Assembly (NCBI GenBank): GCA_944389065.1
Contig: CALXKZ010000005.1
Span: forward strand, 1 to 55,163
Direction of reading: 5' to 3'
DNA from: an uncultured Spirochaetaceae bacterium
GTDB taxonomy: Bacteria > Spirochaetota > Spirochaetia > Sphaerochaetales > Sphaerochaetaceae
Length of the DNA stretch: 55,163 nt
Part shown: positions 26,238 through 35,814 of the stretch, one piece after another
How positions within the stretch are numbered: position 1 is the first letter of the stretch
Layout: every line of letters starts with the position of its first letter
Position numbers and translations under genes: made by a program
Notes under the pieces: generated by a model
Told to the model about the DNA's origin: nothing
The model's database searches: none
The model's input: only the letters and a program-made list of their open reading frames with translations

Positions 26238-27886
26238 TGGTAGAATCCCTTAAGAAAAATGAGAAGATCAGCCGCCGTGGTCCTGTTGTGCTTGTGATCA
26301 TGGATGGTGTTGGTTTCGGTAAATACAAGGAAGGCGATGCAGTAGCTGCTGCAATGACAAAGAATCTGGATAAGCTTTTCAGCATTGCTCCATGGACAAA
26401 ACTCAAGGCACATGGACTTGCTGTTGGCCTTCCTTCGGATGCAGATATGGGAAACAGCGAGGTCGGGCATAATGCAATGGGTGCCGGACGTGTTTTCGCT
26501 CAGGGGGCAAAGCTGGTTTCAAATGCAATATCATCCGGTGATATGTATAAAGGAGCAGCCTGGCAGAAGCTTATCGGAAATGTAAAAAGCAATGGATCCA
26601 CCCTGCATTTCATCGGTCTTCTTTCCGATGGCAATGTCCATTCGCATATCGATCACCTCAAAGCTATGGTAGCAGAGGCAAAGAAAGAAGGTGTGAAGAA
26701 GGTAAGGGTACATGCTCTTCTTGATGGCCGTGATGTAGGGGAGGTATCAGCCCTTGATTACTTTGATCCATTTGCCCAGTACCTTGCAGATCTCTCTGCA
26801 GATGGGACGTTTGATGCAAAGATTGCATCAGGCGGTGGCAGGATGGTAATCACAATGGACCGTTACAATGCTGACTGGAATATGGTGAAGAAGGGCTGGG
26901 AGACGCATGTCCTCGGTGTGGGCAGGCAGTTTGCTTCTGCTCATGAGGCTATTGAGACTCTGAGAAATGAGACAGGGGCTATCGACCAGGATCTTCCTCC
27001 GTTTGTCATTGCAGAGGATGGTAAGCCAGTTGGAACAATAAACGATGGTGATTCCGTCATCCTTTACAATTTCCGCGGAGACAGAGCCATTGAGCTTTCA
27101 AGGGCATTTGATGAGCCTGATTTCAAGGAATTCGACAGAAAGAGATGGCCTAAGGTCGAGTATGCTGGAATGATGGAGTATGACGGAGATCTCCATATTC
27201 CTCATCAGTATCTTGTTTCTCCTCCTGCTATCGACAGGGTAATGGCAGAGTATCTCTGTGCAACGGGCGTAAAGCAGTTCTCTATTTCCGAAACACAGAA
27301 GTTCGGGCATGTCACATATTTCTTCAATGGAAACAGATCAGGAATGTTTGATTCAAAGCTTGAGGAATATGTTGAGATACCTTCTGATAAAGTTCCTTTC
27401 GAGCAGAGGCCATGGATGAAGTGCGCTGAGATCACAGATCGTGTGATTGCTGAAATTGAAAGCGGCAAGTGGGATTTCATCAAGCTTAATTATCCTAATG
27501 GTGATATGGTCGGCCATACAGGAGTATTCGAGGCAGTTGTATGCTCGATGGAGGGCATGGATCTTCAGATCGGAAGACTTAAGGAAGCTATTGATAAAGC
27601 TGGTGGCGTGATGGTCATCACCGCAGATCATGGCAATGCTGATGATATGTATGAACATGCGAAGAATGGTGATGTGAAGTGCTATGATGATGGCGAGCCA
27701 AAGGCAAAGACATCGCATTCTCTCAATCCTGTTCCATGCATCATCTATGATCCAGAGTATAAGGGCGAGTATTCGAAGGATCTCAATGAAGGTCTTGGTA
27801 TCTCATCGATTCCTGCAACCTGCATGGAGCTTATGGGATATGTACCGCCAGCTGATTACGATAAGAGCATAATCAATCTCAATTAA
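26237..27886 (+). CDS. gpmI: 2,3-bisphosphoglycerate-independent phosphoglycerate mutase
   Basis: This 549-residue glycolytic enzyme interconverts 3- and 2-phosphoglycerate. The alkaline-phosphatase-like metal sites are visible: VIMDGVGFG, the phosphoserine in DMGNSEVGHNAMG, and VITADHGNADDM with a later KTSHSLNPVP. The start is coupled to the upstream peptidase by a TAATG overlap and also has GGAGGAG in front. It is the last gene of lgt-pepP-gpmI, followed by a terminator. Confidence 0.97.
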   Translation: MVESLKKNEKISRRGPVVLVIMDGVGFGKYKEGDAVAAAMTKNLDKLFSIAPWTKLKAHGLAVGLPSDADMGNSEVGHNAMGAGRVFAQGAKLVSNAISSGDMYKGAAWQKLIGNVKSNGSTLHFIGLLSDGNVHSHIDHLKAMVAEAKKEGVKKVRVHALLDGRDVGEVSALDYFDPFAQYLADLSADGTFDAKIASGGGRMVITMDRYNADWNMVKKGWETHVLGVGRQFASAHEAIETLRNETGAIDQDLPPFVIAEDGKPVGTINDGDSVILYNFRGDRAIELSRAFDEPDFKEFDRKRWPKVEYAGMMEYDGDLHIPHQYLVSPPAIDRVMAEYLCATGVKQFSISETQKFGHVTYFFNGNRSGMFDSKLEEYVEIPSDKVPFEQRPWMKCAEITDRVIAEIESGKWDFIKLNYPNGDMVGHTGVFEAVVCSMEGMDLQIGRLKEAIDKAGGVMVITADHGNADDMYEHAKNGDVKCYDDGEPKAKTSHSLNPVPCIIYDPEYKGEYSKDLNEGLGISSIPATCMELMGYVPPADYDKSIINLN

Positions 27887-27908
27887 GGAAGTATATAAGA
27901 GAGACAGC

Positions 27909-27936
27909 AGGGGCTTCCGGAAAGGAGCCCCTTTTT
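27909..27936 (+). terminator. Intrinsic terminator after gpmI
   Basis: Stem AGGGGCT (27909-27915) / AGCCCCT (27926-27932) followed by a T-run. It lies between convergent gpmI and the HTH gene. Confidence 0.92.
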
Positions 27937-27942
27937 GCAGCA

Positions 27943-28335
27943 TCAGTTCTTTCTCAGAAGCTGGGTAGCGATGCATGAAAGCCCGATTCCGAGCATTATC
28001 ATCCCATCTTCCGCATCAAGTTTTCCAATTATGGAAAGAACAGCAACTGCAATGCCCATAGCAAGCCCTACGCATTTCATTATGAGCATGGCTGTTTCTT
28101 CAATACCTTCTTTCTTCTCATTCTGAAGAGATTTGCTCTGCATAAGCTCATCGACTGAGACTCCGAGTATCTGAGCGAGCCTGGGAATGGAAGAGATATC
28201 AGGACATGATATATCACGCTCCCATTTCGATACAGCCTTATCCGTAACATTCATCATATTGGCAAGCTCCAGCTGTGTAAGTCCTTTCTCCTTTCTCAGT
28301 TCCGCAATCATTGTTCCAAGAGTTTTGCTGCTCAT
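27943..28335 (-). CDS. XRE-family regulator with C-terminal membrane segment(s)
   Basis: This protein of about 130 residues begins with a Cro/C1-type helix-turn-helix (residues 5-60: MIAELRKEKGLTQLELANMM, then VTDKAVSKWERDIS). The C-terminal half is hydrophobic, with probable membrane helices around 87-105 and 112-127. Such membrane-tethered XRE proteins are common in anaerobes; their ligands are mostly unknown. I start at ATG 28335 because it has AAGGAGA in front and matches the domain; an upstream ATG would add 12 residues. It lies 103 bp downstream of the membrane-protein gene, same strand. Confidence 0.8.
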   Translation of the reverse strand: MSSKTLGTMIAELRKEKGLTQLELANMMNVTDKAVSKWERDISCPDISSIPRLAQILGVSVDELMQSKSLQNEKKEGIEETAMLIMKCVGLAMGIAVAVLSIIGKLDAEDGMIMLGIGLSCIATQLLRKN

Positions 28336-28438
28336 GAAGGTTCTCCTTAACGGATGATATGATATTTTCATTCAGAATTCAGTTCTACCGATAGCTGGTT
28401 CAGCTGGGTAAACCTGTAGTTTAGATTGAGTAGAGATG

Positions 28439-29209
28439 TCAGAACGTATTCTTTGCGGATATGCTGAGCATGATTATTCCTGCAACGTAGATAACAGCAG
28501 AGAGTATTCCTGTAACAATATCGGTACCTATTGATAGATAGTTGCCTATTATAAGGAATATGAAAGCGGTAGATCTTGTTAAGCTATGAGTTGCTCTGTC
28601 TTTTGCTACAGCTGCTATATACGTGATGATTGCCGCAATGTATATCAGGGTAATCAATATGAGGAAGTAGGCATCATAGGATGAAGTGAATATCGTTGAT
28701 ACAGGTGCTGTATTCAAAGGTACTGCTATTGATATGAATAACGCAGCTCCGATTGCCGAGACAAGGTAAAGCCACATCTTTGACAGATTTGTACCAAAGA
28801 ACTGAACAGCGGAAAAGGTGAACAGAACCGCAGCAGAGAGCAATGAGAAACGTGAAAGATAGATGACTCCGTTCGGAGGCAGTATTGCGATACCTGAGAC
28901 ATCGAAATATATCGGCAGGATCATTGAAGCCTCAAGCGCTATGAAGGTAAAAAGAAGGGGCAGCAGGCTCCCATCCTGCGTATGTGCCCTGTGTCTTATA
29001 CGCAGCACAAACTGAAGAGCCATTGATGATATGATTATAACGAGCTGCGGGAAGTAGGCTATTATTGTGCTGAACCATCCATGTGCCCGGCTCCTGACCA
29101 GCAGCACAGTCATATGAACAAGCATGGCCGCATAGGCTATCGAGATGACAGTCTGCATTACAAGGGCCAGTGTGACTTTTTTGTTTCCTGCTCTTTTCTT
29201 CTTTCCCAT
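28439..29209 (-). CDS. Polytopic membrane protein, function unknown
   Basis: I do not recognise this 256-residue protein. After a short basic start (MGKKKRAGNKK) it has about seven predicted membrane helices, with loops such as RIRHRAHTQDGS and AKDRATHSLTR likely facing the cytoplasm. There is no obvious catalytic or binding motif. It begins at the TGA of the DAACS symporter gene (TGATG overlap), so its translation is coupled to that transporter, and it may be an accessory or an unrelated passenger. Confidence 0.75.
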   Translation of the reverse strand: MGKKKRAGNKKVTLALVMQTVISIAYAAMLVHMTVLLVRSRAHGWFSTIIAYFPQLVIIISSMALQFVLRIRHRAHTQDGSLLPLLFTFIALEASMILPIYFDVSGIAILPPNGVIYLSRFSLLSAAVLFTFSAVQFFGTNLSKMWLYLVSAIGAALFISIAVPLNTAPVSTIFTSSYDAYFLILITLIYIAAIITYIAAVAKDRATHSLTRSTAFIFLIIGNYLSIGTDIVTGILSAVIYVAGIIMLSISAKNTF

Positions 29210-30456
29210 CAGATTATATCGCTATATGGTATTTCCGTATCTGTATCAATGAATGATGCAGCAACTGCAGAACCAAGGGCTGCAGAATATGCATCGATTG
29301 CAGCTGCAAAACCGCCAAGAAGCGGAAGCAGTGCTATCAGGGCATTCTCTGCACCGTAGAGATTGATGTTCAGTATTCTCAGAGCAAGCACTGTGATCAA
29401 TGCGATTTCCGTACCAGCTGCAGCTGAAGAGGCAAAAGAGATCAGAGCTGCAGCGCCAGCAGTTATCGCAACGACTGCGGCTTCAGGAACATTGCCTGCA
29501 GTTGCCTGGAAAAGAGGCAGTATTGAGATCACAGCAATCGCAGCAGCTCCACCCCGTCCAGCAATCGCAAAGAAAGGAACAGCGACAGAAGCGATTCTTT
29601 TCTGGACTCCATTATTCTGCCTTGCAATGCTTTCATTCATTGATATTGATGCAATGATGCTGCCTGTTGAGAATGCTGTTATGATGGCTGCCGCTGAACG
29701 ATACAGGATCCTGTATGGATTCTTCTTGAAATGGGTGAATAAACCGAACAGAAGAGGAAGCACCAATAATATTGAAACAGCGAATACAATCACCATCAGC
29801 TTTGCATACTCTGGAGCTGCGAAGAGCGTTTTTTCCTGATATACATCGATGAAGAGTGAAGCAGATGCTGCATAAGAGAGGAAGAAACCATAGATTGTAT
29901 ATGTTCTTGATATCCTGTACATGACCTCTGCAAACGAATTCATTACCGTATATGCTGGTCTGATGACATCAGCAGAAGGCCTGATGGCCAGACCAAGGAT
30001 CCAGGATATTATCATCAGAGGCAAAATGAAATATGTTGCTGTCGCTATCGACCAGAAAGCATTCATTGGATACAAGGAGCTTCCAGAAGCTGACAGCATA
30101 TATGAAACGTGGTTGGAAAGTGTGCCAGGAGTACTTCCGGCTGTGCTTGTCACAGGAAACTGGACAGGCTTGATTGCATATACAATCGCTGCGGCTGCTG
30201 CAAGAGCGGCAACGGCAGCTATAGCCCAGAGAATAACTGCAGCCAGGCATCTTGTTCCTTTTCTGTTCTTGCCTAATGAAGCAATTCCAGATGGGAGGGT
30301 GAATGCAATGATAGGTATTGTGATGAATATTCCGAGGCTTACAAGAAATGAAGAAACAGCCGACAGTATTCCTGAAGCATATACAGCATCACCGAAAAGC
30401 AGTGCTGTAGCCAGTCCCATGAGGATCGCGGCTATGTATGTTATCCACGTTTTCAT
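29209..30456 (-). CDS. Dicarboxylate/amino acid:cation symporter (DAACS family)
   Basis: This transporter of about 415 residues fits the GltP/DctA fold: many hydrophobic helices, a region rich in Gly/Ala/Ser (FSTGSIIASISMNES) resembling the serine-rich re-entrant hairpin, and a long Ala-rich C-terminal core (ASSAAAGTEIALITVLALRI). Members import glutamate, aspartate or C4-dicarboxylates with Na+ or H+. Sequence agreement at the substrate motif is weak, so the substrate is open. ATG 30456 is used; a GTG at 30474 would add six residues and lies within a GAGGTG. It is coupled to the next membrane gene. Confidence 0.75.
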   Translation of the reverse strand: MKTWITYIAAILMGLATALLFGDAVYASGILSAVSSFLVSLGIFITIPIIAFTLPSGIASLGKNRKGTRCLAAVILWAIAAVAALAAAAAIVYAIKPVQFPVTSTAGSTPGTLSNHVSYMLSASGSSLYPMNAFWSIATATYFILPLMIISWILGLAIRPSADVIRPAYTVMNSFAEVMYRISRTYTIYGFFLSYAASASLFIDVYQEKTLFAAPEYAKLMVIVFAVSILLVLPLLFGLFTHFKKNPYRILYRSAAAIITAFSTGSIIASISMNESIARQNNGVQKRIASVAVPFFAIAGRGGAAAIAVISILPLFQATAGNVPEAAVVAITAGAAALISFASSAAAGTEIALITVLALRILNINLYGAENALIALLPLLGGFAAAIDAYSAALGSAVAASFIDTDTEIPYSDII

Positions 30457-30487
30457 AGGAAAAGGATACAGCACCTCTTTTCATGCG

Positions 30488-33400
30488 TCAATCTTCAGCA
30501 TCTTCTTTACGAAGCAGAGCTGTGAGTTTATATCCGCTATTCAATTCTTTTTCCAGCATAGTGTTAACAAACTCATCTGCAGAGAAATCACGTGCTTTCG
30601 GATAAAGAGAGAACGCAAGTGCAGTAACGAGAATCGCTCTCTGCATCTCTTCTTTGTTATACCAGATTTCCCCCTGATACGTATTGCACTGCGTAAGGTT
30701 CATGACGCCATCATCATTTGCTATCGCAGCAAACATGGAGACAGGATCGCTGTTCTTCTGGTACAGAGCCCCGGCAGAGACAAGCAAAGCTGCAGCATGA
30801 GTTGCAACACGTCTTGAATTCTCGCTGTAGCCATAGGCATTGAAGGCTTCTTCAAGGAATGCATCTGCAAGCAGCCTGTCCGCTTCCTCCATTGCAGCCC
30901 TTGGCTTCATTGATCTCGTGAAGGGGTAGAGCATGAGCGCGGAAATAAGCATAAGAGGAATTGATCTGTCCGTTCCAGCCCAGGCAGGATATGCTTTGCC
31001 CTTTCTGCCTTTGAAAAGATCGCATAGCGTTCTTATAAGCTTGATCATCGGCTTAGGCTCAATTTCTTCAGGCTTTACTCCGATCTGTCCTTTGGCAGGC
31101 TCATCGAGAGACATATAGACTTCAGGAATCGTTGCATAGCATTCTGCGACGGAAAGAAGGAGATCACGTTCTTCTTCTTTAGTGATAACTCCCTCTGCAA
31201 GATGTTCCGCAATTGTTATGGTCTCTTCCTTGCGAAGAGGATCAAGGCATCTGAAAAGCGGTTCAAGCCTGAGAAGAGCGACAGCCTTAGCGATATCGCG
31301 GATACCGCGTCTTCCATACATCTTCCATATACGCTCGTAGCTTCCGTCTGTATCCTCTACTTCACGTATATTCCAGAATACCCTGGCCTCATACCCATTG
31401 AGCGCAAAGGAATAACCTTCATCATACAGCTGTATTGAGGGCATGATATAAGTAAGACCGTCGGAGAAGCAATCGAGGAGAGCATAGCTCCTGCCTCCGA
31501 AAGTGAGACCCAGATTCTCTGCAAGCTTTACAGTTGCGGTTGTCCTGTCATTGCCACTCTTTCTGAGCTTCGGAACAGAGACATTTATTGTGCCTCCTGT
31601 TCTTTCAAATTGATTATTGACAAGTATGAGTGTACGTTCCTGTCCCTGTCCATTGACAAAGGCATAGACAGATTCCTCTACACCCCCGTTGCCATTATAG
31701 CAGTCATAGAGCTGGAAGCAGTCAACGCCAGAGAAGAGATATCTTCTTCTGAAAAGCGGGAATATCCGGCGATAGTGCTCACCGATAAGCCACTCATTCG
31801 GGCTTTCATTGTAATAGGCCCTTCTGTATTCCATCCCGTATTTTTCCCTGAAGCCTTCAATCTGACCATGTCCGACCATTGGAAGACCGGGGAGAGTCGC
31901 AAGAAGCGTACAGACTGCAAAATATTTATCCCCATCTCCGAACTGGGCAATGGCTGTCTCTTCATCAGGATTATTCATGAAGTTGACGTATCTCTTGAGG
32001 ATTTCAGGTTCATATACAAGAGTATTCTTTATTCCGAGCCTGTATTTCTGATTCTCCTGATTCTTCAGCATGTTCATGAATGCAGAGTTATATACTCTGT
32101 GCATTCCAAGTGTTCTGACGAAATAGCCCTCCATCATCCAGAAGGCCTCTGCAAGCAGAAGGGTATCGGGGACCTCTGCTGCGATTCTGTCAACGACTTC
32201 TCTCCAGAATTCCTGTGGAATCCTTCTGTTGAATTCCTCATCGGTCAGTGCATGCCCGGCCCTTCCGGCTATATCACCGCCATTACCTGGCTTTGGATAC
32301 CAAAGTCTCTGTATATGCCTCTTTGCCAGAGTCATCGCAGCATCAAAACGGATTATGGGGAAATTCTTTGCGACATGGATTATCTTCTGTATGACAGCTT
32401 CTCTTGCTTCTGGATTCAGATAATCGATCTGTGCAGTATCGTTCCAGGGCATCGATGTTCCATCGTTTCCATGGAAGATATAACGGCATCTGCCATTTCT
32501 CTTATCTATAAGGCGGAACGTGACAGCAGCATCCGTCCTGTCATAATAGTGGTCTTCGATCTTGATTTCAAAATCAGGATTATCTGAGAGATCGGGGCCA
32601 TTGTATGTATATGATGGGAAAGGAGGCCAGTCCTGCTGTATGAAGTAATCCGGGTGCTGGTATACCCAGTTGCCATCGATACCCGTATGGTTCGGAACCA
32701 TATCGGAAGCAAGCCTTATTCCTCTTTTCTGGCAACGCTCTCTGAGATTATTCAGAGCATCCCAGCCTCCGATTGTCCAGGAGATGTCATAATCCCGGAG
32801 CGAGTAGGCAGAAGCTTCGGCTTCTGGATTCCCGCAGTAGTTCTTGATCTTCTTTGAAGCTTCAGAACGTTCCCATAGACCAATGAGCCACAAAGCTGTG
32901 AATCCACGTTCTTTCAGAAGATCCAGCTCTTCATCTGGTATCTCATCAAGCCTTGTTATCGATCTCTTGTATTTCTTTGATAGCTGATCAAGCCATACAA
33001 GAGTGCTTTTTGCCATCATGACGACGCGCGGCATCCAGTTCGAATCATCAGAGAATGCCTCGTATTCATTCAGATCGGATAGCGAATAATCTATGACATG
33101 GGTCTCTCCGCCACCTCCCCCTGTTCCGCTCCGGTCTTTCTCTTCCTCATGGATATAATCGATTGAGGTTTCAAGAAGCATTATGAGATCGGCGGGGAGG
33201 AACATCCTCCACTCCCTGAGGATGTACCGTATCTGTTCTTCAAGTGAATTCGGATAAAGGCGGGCAGGAAGCTGCAGCATTGTGAATACATCATCGGTAT
33301 TTGGCCTGCCATCCCTGAGATCATCCTTTACGAATGATGAAAGGATGCTGGACAGAGCTTTCATTCCCTCTGGATAGACTATGCCGTCAGGGGAAATGAA

Positions 33401-33859
33401 AGGCTTTGATGCAGCTAGCAGCGCAGGGTTCTGCATAAGGACCTGATGGACAAAGAATCCCCTCATATCCTCGGTTATCCTCCGCTCGTTGCTAGGCTTT
33501 GACTCATTCAGCGCAGGTGATGGGAATGTCTTTGAATAGAATGCCAGAGCATTCAGCAGATCCTCATTGCTGATTACGGTAGCAATACGCCTTGTAAAGA
33601 AATCCGGCTGAGAGTCTCCGACACGGGCCGAGAGCACAATCTGATATATAAGATGAAGCACAGCAGATGCATGAAGCCTTCCTGGGGAAACGAATCCTTC
33701 TGACTTGCCCTCTTTCTTCAGCTCGCTGTTGTATGTGAAAGCGAGAAGCGATGCTTCCCTGTACAGCAGATCGATGCTTTCATTGGAAGGGAATACTTCC
33801 TTGAAGATTTTTATTTTCTCTCTGGTAGGTTCTGCAATTCTGAAATCCCTCTTTTCCAT
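30488..33859 (-). CDS. Large GH13-family enzyme with GlgE-like region IV
   Basis: This 1123-residue protein has a GH13 alpha-amylase barrel in the middle (about 285-680). Region I is DMVPNH (386-391), the nucleophile is Asp506 (IIRFDAAMT), the acid/base Glu571 (LLAEAFW), and the third acid Asp632 (FMNNPDEE). Region IV normally reads NHD; here His is Pro, as in the NTPD of GlgE maltosyltransferases, and AEAF also fits that group. An uncharacterised helical region (1-240) ends in a Gly-rich linker (SGTGGGGGE), and a helical C-terminal part (about 800-1123) follows a beta domain. No signal peptide, so it is cytoplasmic. It probably acts on storage glucan or maltosides; hydrolase versus transferase is unresolved. 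Confidence 0.82.
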   Translation of the reverse strand: MEKRDFRIAEPTREKIKIFKEVFPSNESIDLLYREASLLAFTYNSELKKEGKSEGFVSPGRLHASAVLHLIYQIVLSARVGDSQPDFFTRRIATVISNEDLLNALAFYSKTFPSPALNESKPSNERRITEDMRGFFVHQVLMQNPALLAASKPFISPDGIVYPEGMKALSSILSSFVKDDLRDGRPNTDDVFTMLQLPARLYPNSLEEQIRYILREWRMFLPADLIMLLETSIDYIHEEEKDRSGTGGGGGETHVIDYSLSDLNEYEAFSDDSNWMPRVVMMAKSTLVWLDQLSKKYKRSITRLDEIPDEELDLLKERGFTALWLIGLWERSEASKKIKNYCGNPEAEASAYSLRDYDISWTIGGWDALNNLRERCQKRGIRLASDMVPNHTGIDGNWVYQHPDYFIQQDWPPFPSYTYNGPDLSDNPDFEIKIEDHYYDRTDAAVTFRLIDKRNGRCRYIFHGNDGTSMPWNDTAQIDYLNPEAREAVIQKIIHVAKNFPIIRFDAAMTLAKRHIQRLWYPKPGNGGDIAGRAGHALTDEEFNRRIPQEFWREVVDRIAAEVPDTLLLAEAFWMMEGYFVRTLGMHRVYNSAFMNMLKNQENQKYRLGIKNTLVYEPEILKRYVNFMNNPDEETAIAQFGDGDKYFAVCTLLATLPGLPMVGHGQIEGFREKYGMEYRRAYYNESPNEWLIGEHYRRIFPLFRRRYLFSGVDCFQLYDCYNGNGGVEESVYAFVNGQGQERTLILVNNQFERTGGTINVSVPKLRKSGNDRTTATVKLAENLGLTFGGRSYALLDCFSDGLTYIMPSIQLYDEGYSFALNGYEARVFWNIREVEDTDGSYERIWKMYGRRGIRDIAKAVALLRLEPLFRCLDPLRKEETITIAEHLAEGVITKEEERDLLLSVAECYATIPEVYMSLDEPAKGQIGVKPEEIEPKPMIKLIRTLCDLFKGRKGKAYPAWAGTDRSIPLMLISALMLYPFTRSMKPRAAMEEADRLLADAFLEEAFNAYGYSENSRRVATHAAALLVSAGALYQKNSDPVSMFAAIANDDGVMNLTQCNTYQGEIWYNKEEMQRAILVTALAFSLYPKARDFSADEFVNTMLEKELNSGYKLTALLRKEDAED

Positions 33860-33932
33860 AAAACCCTCTTTCAGTATTGATTACATATTATCTTATCACA
33901 TTAGCGAAAGGGCATTCAGCTGATCAGGGGCT

Positions 33933-34784
33933 TTATTTCTTAAATCCAGATAGAAAGAGCCCGAAAAGAGTCAGCAGAGTGCCAGATGCAGACAGCAATG
34001 TCACTGGTTCTTCCAGAAAGACGGCAGAGGCAGCGACTGTTATGACAGGTACAAGATAGATGAATATGCTTGTCTTTACAGGTCCTAGCTTCTCTACTGC
34101 GATATTCCATAGGACAAAACATAGAGCCGATGCTGCTAGTCCAAGGAAAGATAACCCGGCAATATTGCCGAATGTGAATATATCCCTTTCCGTTCCGATG
34201 TTATTCCATAGCAGAAGAGGAACGAGCATGAAAGCCATGCCATAGATGAAGGATCTTCTGACAGTCAGAAGGGGACTGTATCCGAAACCCGCTATCTTCT
34301 TTGATGCTATTGCATAGAAAGCCCAGACAAAAGCAGCAGCCAGCGCCAGTAGATCGCCCTTAAGGCTTTCTGCTGAGAAATCAAGAGAGGAAAAGCTTAT
34401 CATCGCAATGCCTGTTATCGCTACAGCAAAACCTGCAAAGAAGCACCAGCCTTTCTTCTCTTTTGAAAGCATTGCTGTGAAAAACGGGGCCGTTGATACA
34501 ATAACTCCCGCGTTTGAGGCACTGGTCCACAGCATTGATACGTTTTCAAGAAAGTAATAGAGAAAGATTCCAGTCAATCCAGCGACGATGAGATACTTCT
34601 CTTCTTTCCATCCTCTGGTTTTCAGCCTTCTTGGCATGGCAATCGTCAAAGCTACGGTTCCAAGCATGAATCTTATGAAAAGGATCTCGACGGGGGTGAA
34701 TATATCCAGCAGGGATTTTGTGAATACAAATGTAAGACCCCATATCGCGACAGTAATCGCAGCAGCAAAGAAACCATTAAGCAT
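33933..34784 (-). CDS. EamA/DMT-superfamily transporter
   Basis: This 283-residue protein has ten predicted membrane helices in two EamA repeats. The first starts AAITVAIWGLTFVFTKSLLD; the second starts near GDLLALAAAFVWAFYAIASK. It ends in the typical EPVTLLSASGTLLTLFGL. Members export amino acids or metabolites, but the substrate cannot be predicted. It overlaps pth by 8 nt and is probably in the same transcript. Confidence 0.9.
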   Translation of the reverse strand: MLNGFFAAAITVAIWGLTFVFTKSLLDIFTPVEILFIRFMLGTVALTIAMPRRLKTRGWKEEKYLIVAGLTGIFLYYFLENVSMLWTSASNAGVIVSTAPFFTAMLSKEKKGWCFFAGFAVAITGIAMISFSSLDFSAESLKGDLLALAAAFVWAFYAIASKKIAGFGYSPLLTVRRSFIYGMAFMLVPLLLWNNIGTERDIFTFGNIAGLSFLGLAASALCFVLWNIAVEKLGPVKTSIFIYLVPVITVAASAVFLEEPVTLLSASGTLLTLFGLFLSGFKK

Positions 34785-35304
34785 CTATGCTTACCTCTGT
34801 CTGTTTTCCAGGGGCAGAGAGAAGAGGCCTCAGCTTCTGAAAGAGCTGGTTGATGGTTATCATCTCATCTTTCCTGAAAGGAGATGTGACATATATCCTC
34901 ACATCGCCATGCTCCGGTCTTCCAATGCCGATGCGGAGTCTGTAGAACTCTCCTGTTCCAAGCCGGTCCTTTATGCTTCTCAGGCCATTATGCCCTTGCA
35001 GTCCGCCTCCTTTCTGCAGTCTCGCCTTTCCGAGAGGAAGCTCAAGGTCATCATGGATGACCATGATCTCTTCAGGTGCCATATGATAGAAAGAAGCGGC
35101 TTCCGAGACAGCTGTTCCTGACAGATTCATGAAAGTCATTGGTCTGATCACGTATACATCGCCAGCTTTCATGAACTGCGAATGGAATTTCATCTGATAG
35201 ATTGCATCCGGATATAGATAATCACAGAGCAGAAATCCGGCGTTATGGCGTGTTGATGCATATTCCTTTCCCGGGTTGCCCAGGAATACAAGCATTCTGA
35301 TCAT
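34777..35304 (-). CDS. pth: Peptidyl-tRNA hydrolase
   Basis: This protein of about 175 residues frees tRNA from stalled peptidyl-tRNA. It shows VFLGNPGKEYASTRHNAG with the catalytic His, TFMNLSG with the substrate-binding Asn, and VIHDDLELPLGK with the catalytic Asp. I start at 35304 (MIRMLVFLGNPG) because homologues begin there; the longer frame would add 17 unrelated residues that cover the promoter. The start has no Shine-Dalgarno and appears leaderless. It overlaps the downstream EamA gene. Confidence 0.94.
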   Translation of the reverse strand: MIRMLVFLGNPGKEYASTRHNAGFLLCDYLYPDAIYQMKFHSQFMKAGDVYVIRPMTFMNLSGTAVSEAASFYHMAPEEIMVIHDDLELPLGKARLQKGGGLQGHNGLRSIKDRLGTGEFYRLRIGIGRPEHGDVRIYVTSPFRKDEMITINQLFQKLRPLLSAPGKQTEVSIDA

Positions 35305-35311
35305 GATAGTG

Positions 35312-35340
35312 AGTATCCTGAGAGGGTAGTTGTCAGTCAA
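35312..35340 (-). promoter_or_regulatory. pth promoter, probably leaderless
   Basis: On the minus strand TTGACT (35340-35335), a 17-bp spacer and GATACT (35317-35312). Seven bases separate the -10 box from the chosen ATG at 35304, which puts the transcription start on the start codon. Confidence 0.7.
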
Positions 35341-35344
35341 TATC

Positions 35345-35374
35345 TTAACCTTCATGCTTTTCTGGTTCTATAAT
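35345..35374 (+). promoter_or_regulatory. Promoter of the 135-residue membrane protein
   Basis: TTAACC (35345-35350), an 18-bp spacer and a perfect TATAAT (35369-35374). The leader of about 25 nt contains AGGAGGT, so this gene is initiated by Shine-Dalgarno, in contrast with divergent pth. Confidence 0.7.
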
Positions 35375-35406
35375 GGTAATGCATTAAATCAGACAGGAGG
35401 TCGATT

Positions 35407-35814
35407 ATGGCTGGTTCAAAATCCACAGGAGACATGATTCTCAGAATCCTTGTTGGACTTCTTTTCGTTATTATCGGTATCGAAGGCATGGCTGACTTCG
35501 GCGGCAATGCGCTCTACAGAGAGCTTGATGAGGTCTTTGATATAATTGTCGGGGCAGTGCTGCTCATAGCAGGGCTTCTGCTGATTGTCCCTCTATTCAT
35601 CAGCGGCATCAAATCATCTTTTACCAAGGTGGCAACGCTTGTCGTGCTGGTTGCCTGGATAGTTTACATTATCCTTGCTGACTTCATGTACGGTCTCCGT
35701 GGTGTTGACGGTACAGAGTGGTTTGAGTGGCTTGAGGTCCTTATATACCATCTTCTCATCCTTGCATCGGTATATAAAGTAGCTCAGCCTGCTGTAAAGA
35801 AGCTCGGAAAGTAA
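35407..35814 (+). CDS. Small four-helix membrane protein, function unknown
   Basis: This 135-residue protein has about four membrane helices (roughly 12-28, 42-64, 74-92, 108-128) and a short acidic loop with a Trp/Glu motif (GTEWFEWLEV). Size and topology resemble small DoxX/DUF-type membrane proteins, but I recognise no signature. It has its own strong promoter and ribosome site, so it is probably well expressed. Its stop abuts the stop of convergent nth with no spacing. Confidence 0.8.
   Translation: MAGSKSTGDMILRILVGLLFVIIGIEGMADFGGNALYRELDEVFDIIVGAVLLIAGLLLIVPLFISGIKSSFTKVATLVVLVAWIVYIILADFMYGLRGVDGTEWFEWLEVLIYHLLILASVYKVAQPAVKKLGK

Noticed and set aside
29921..30817. Plus-strand open frame (298 codons) opposite the symporter and GH13 genes
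   Set aside because: Antisense shadow crossing two real genes; Ala-rich composition mirrors the symporter codons.
31610..32587. Long plus-strand open frame (325 codons) opposite the GH13 gene
   Set aside because: It is antisense to a protein with clear catalytic motifs, has no ribosome site and resembles no family.
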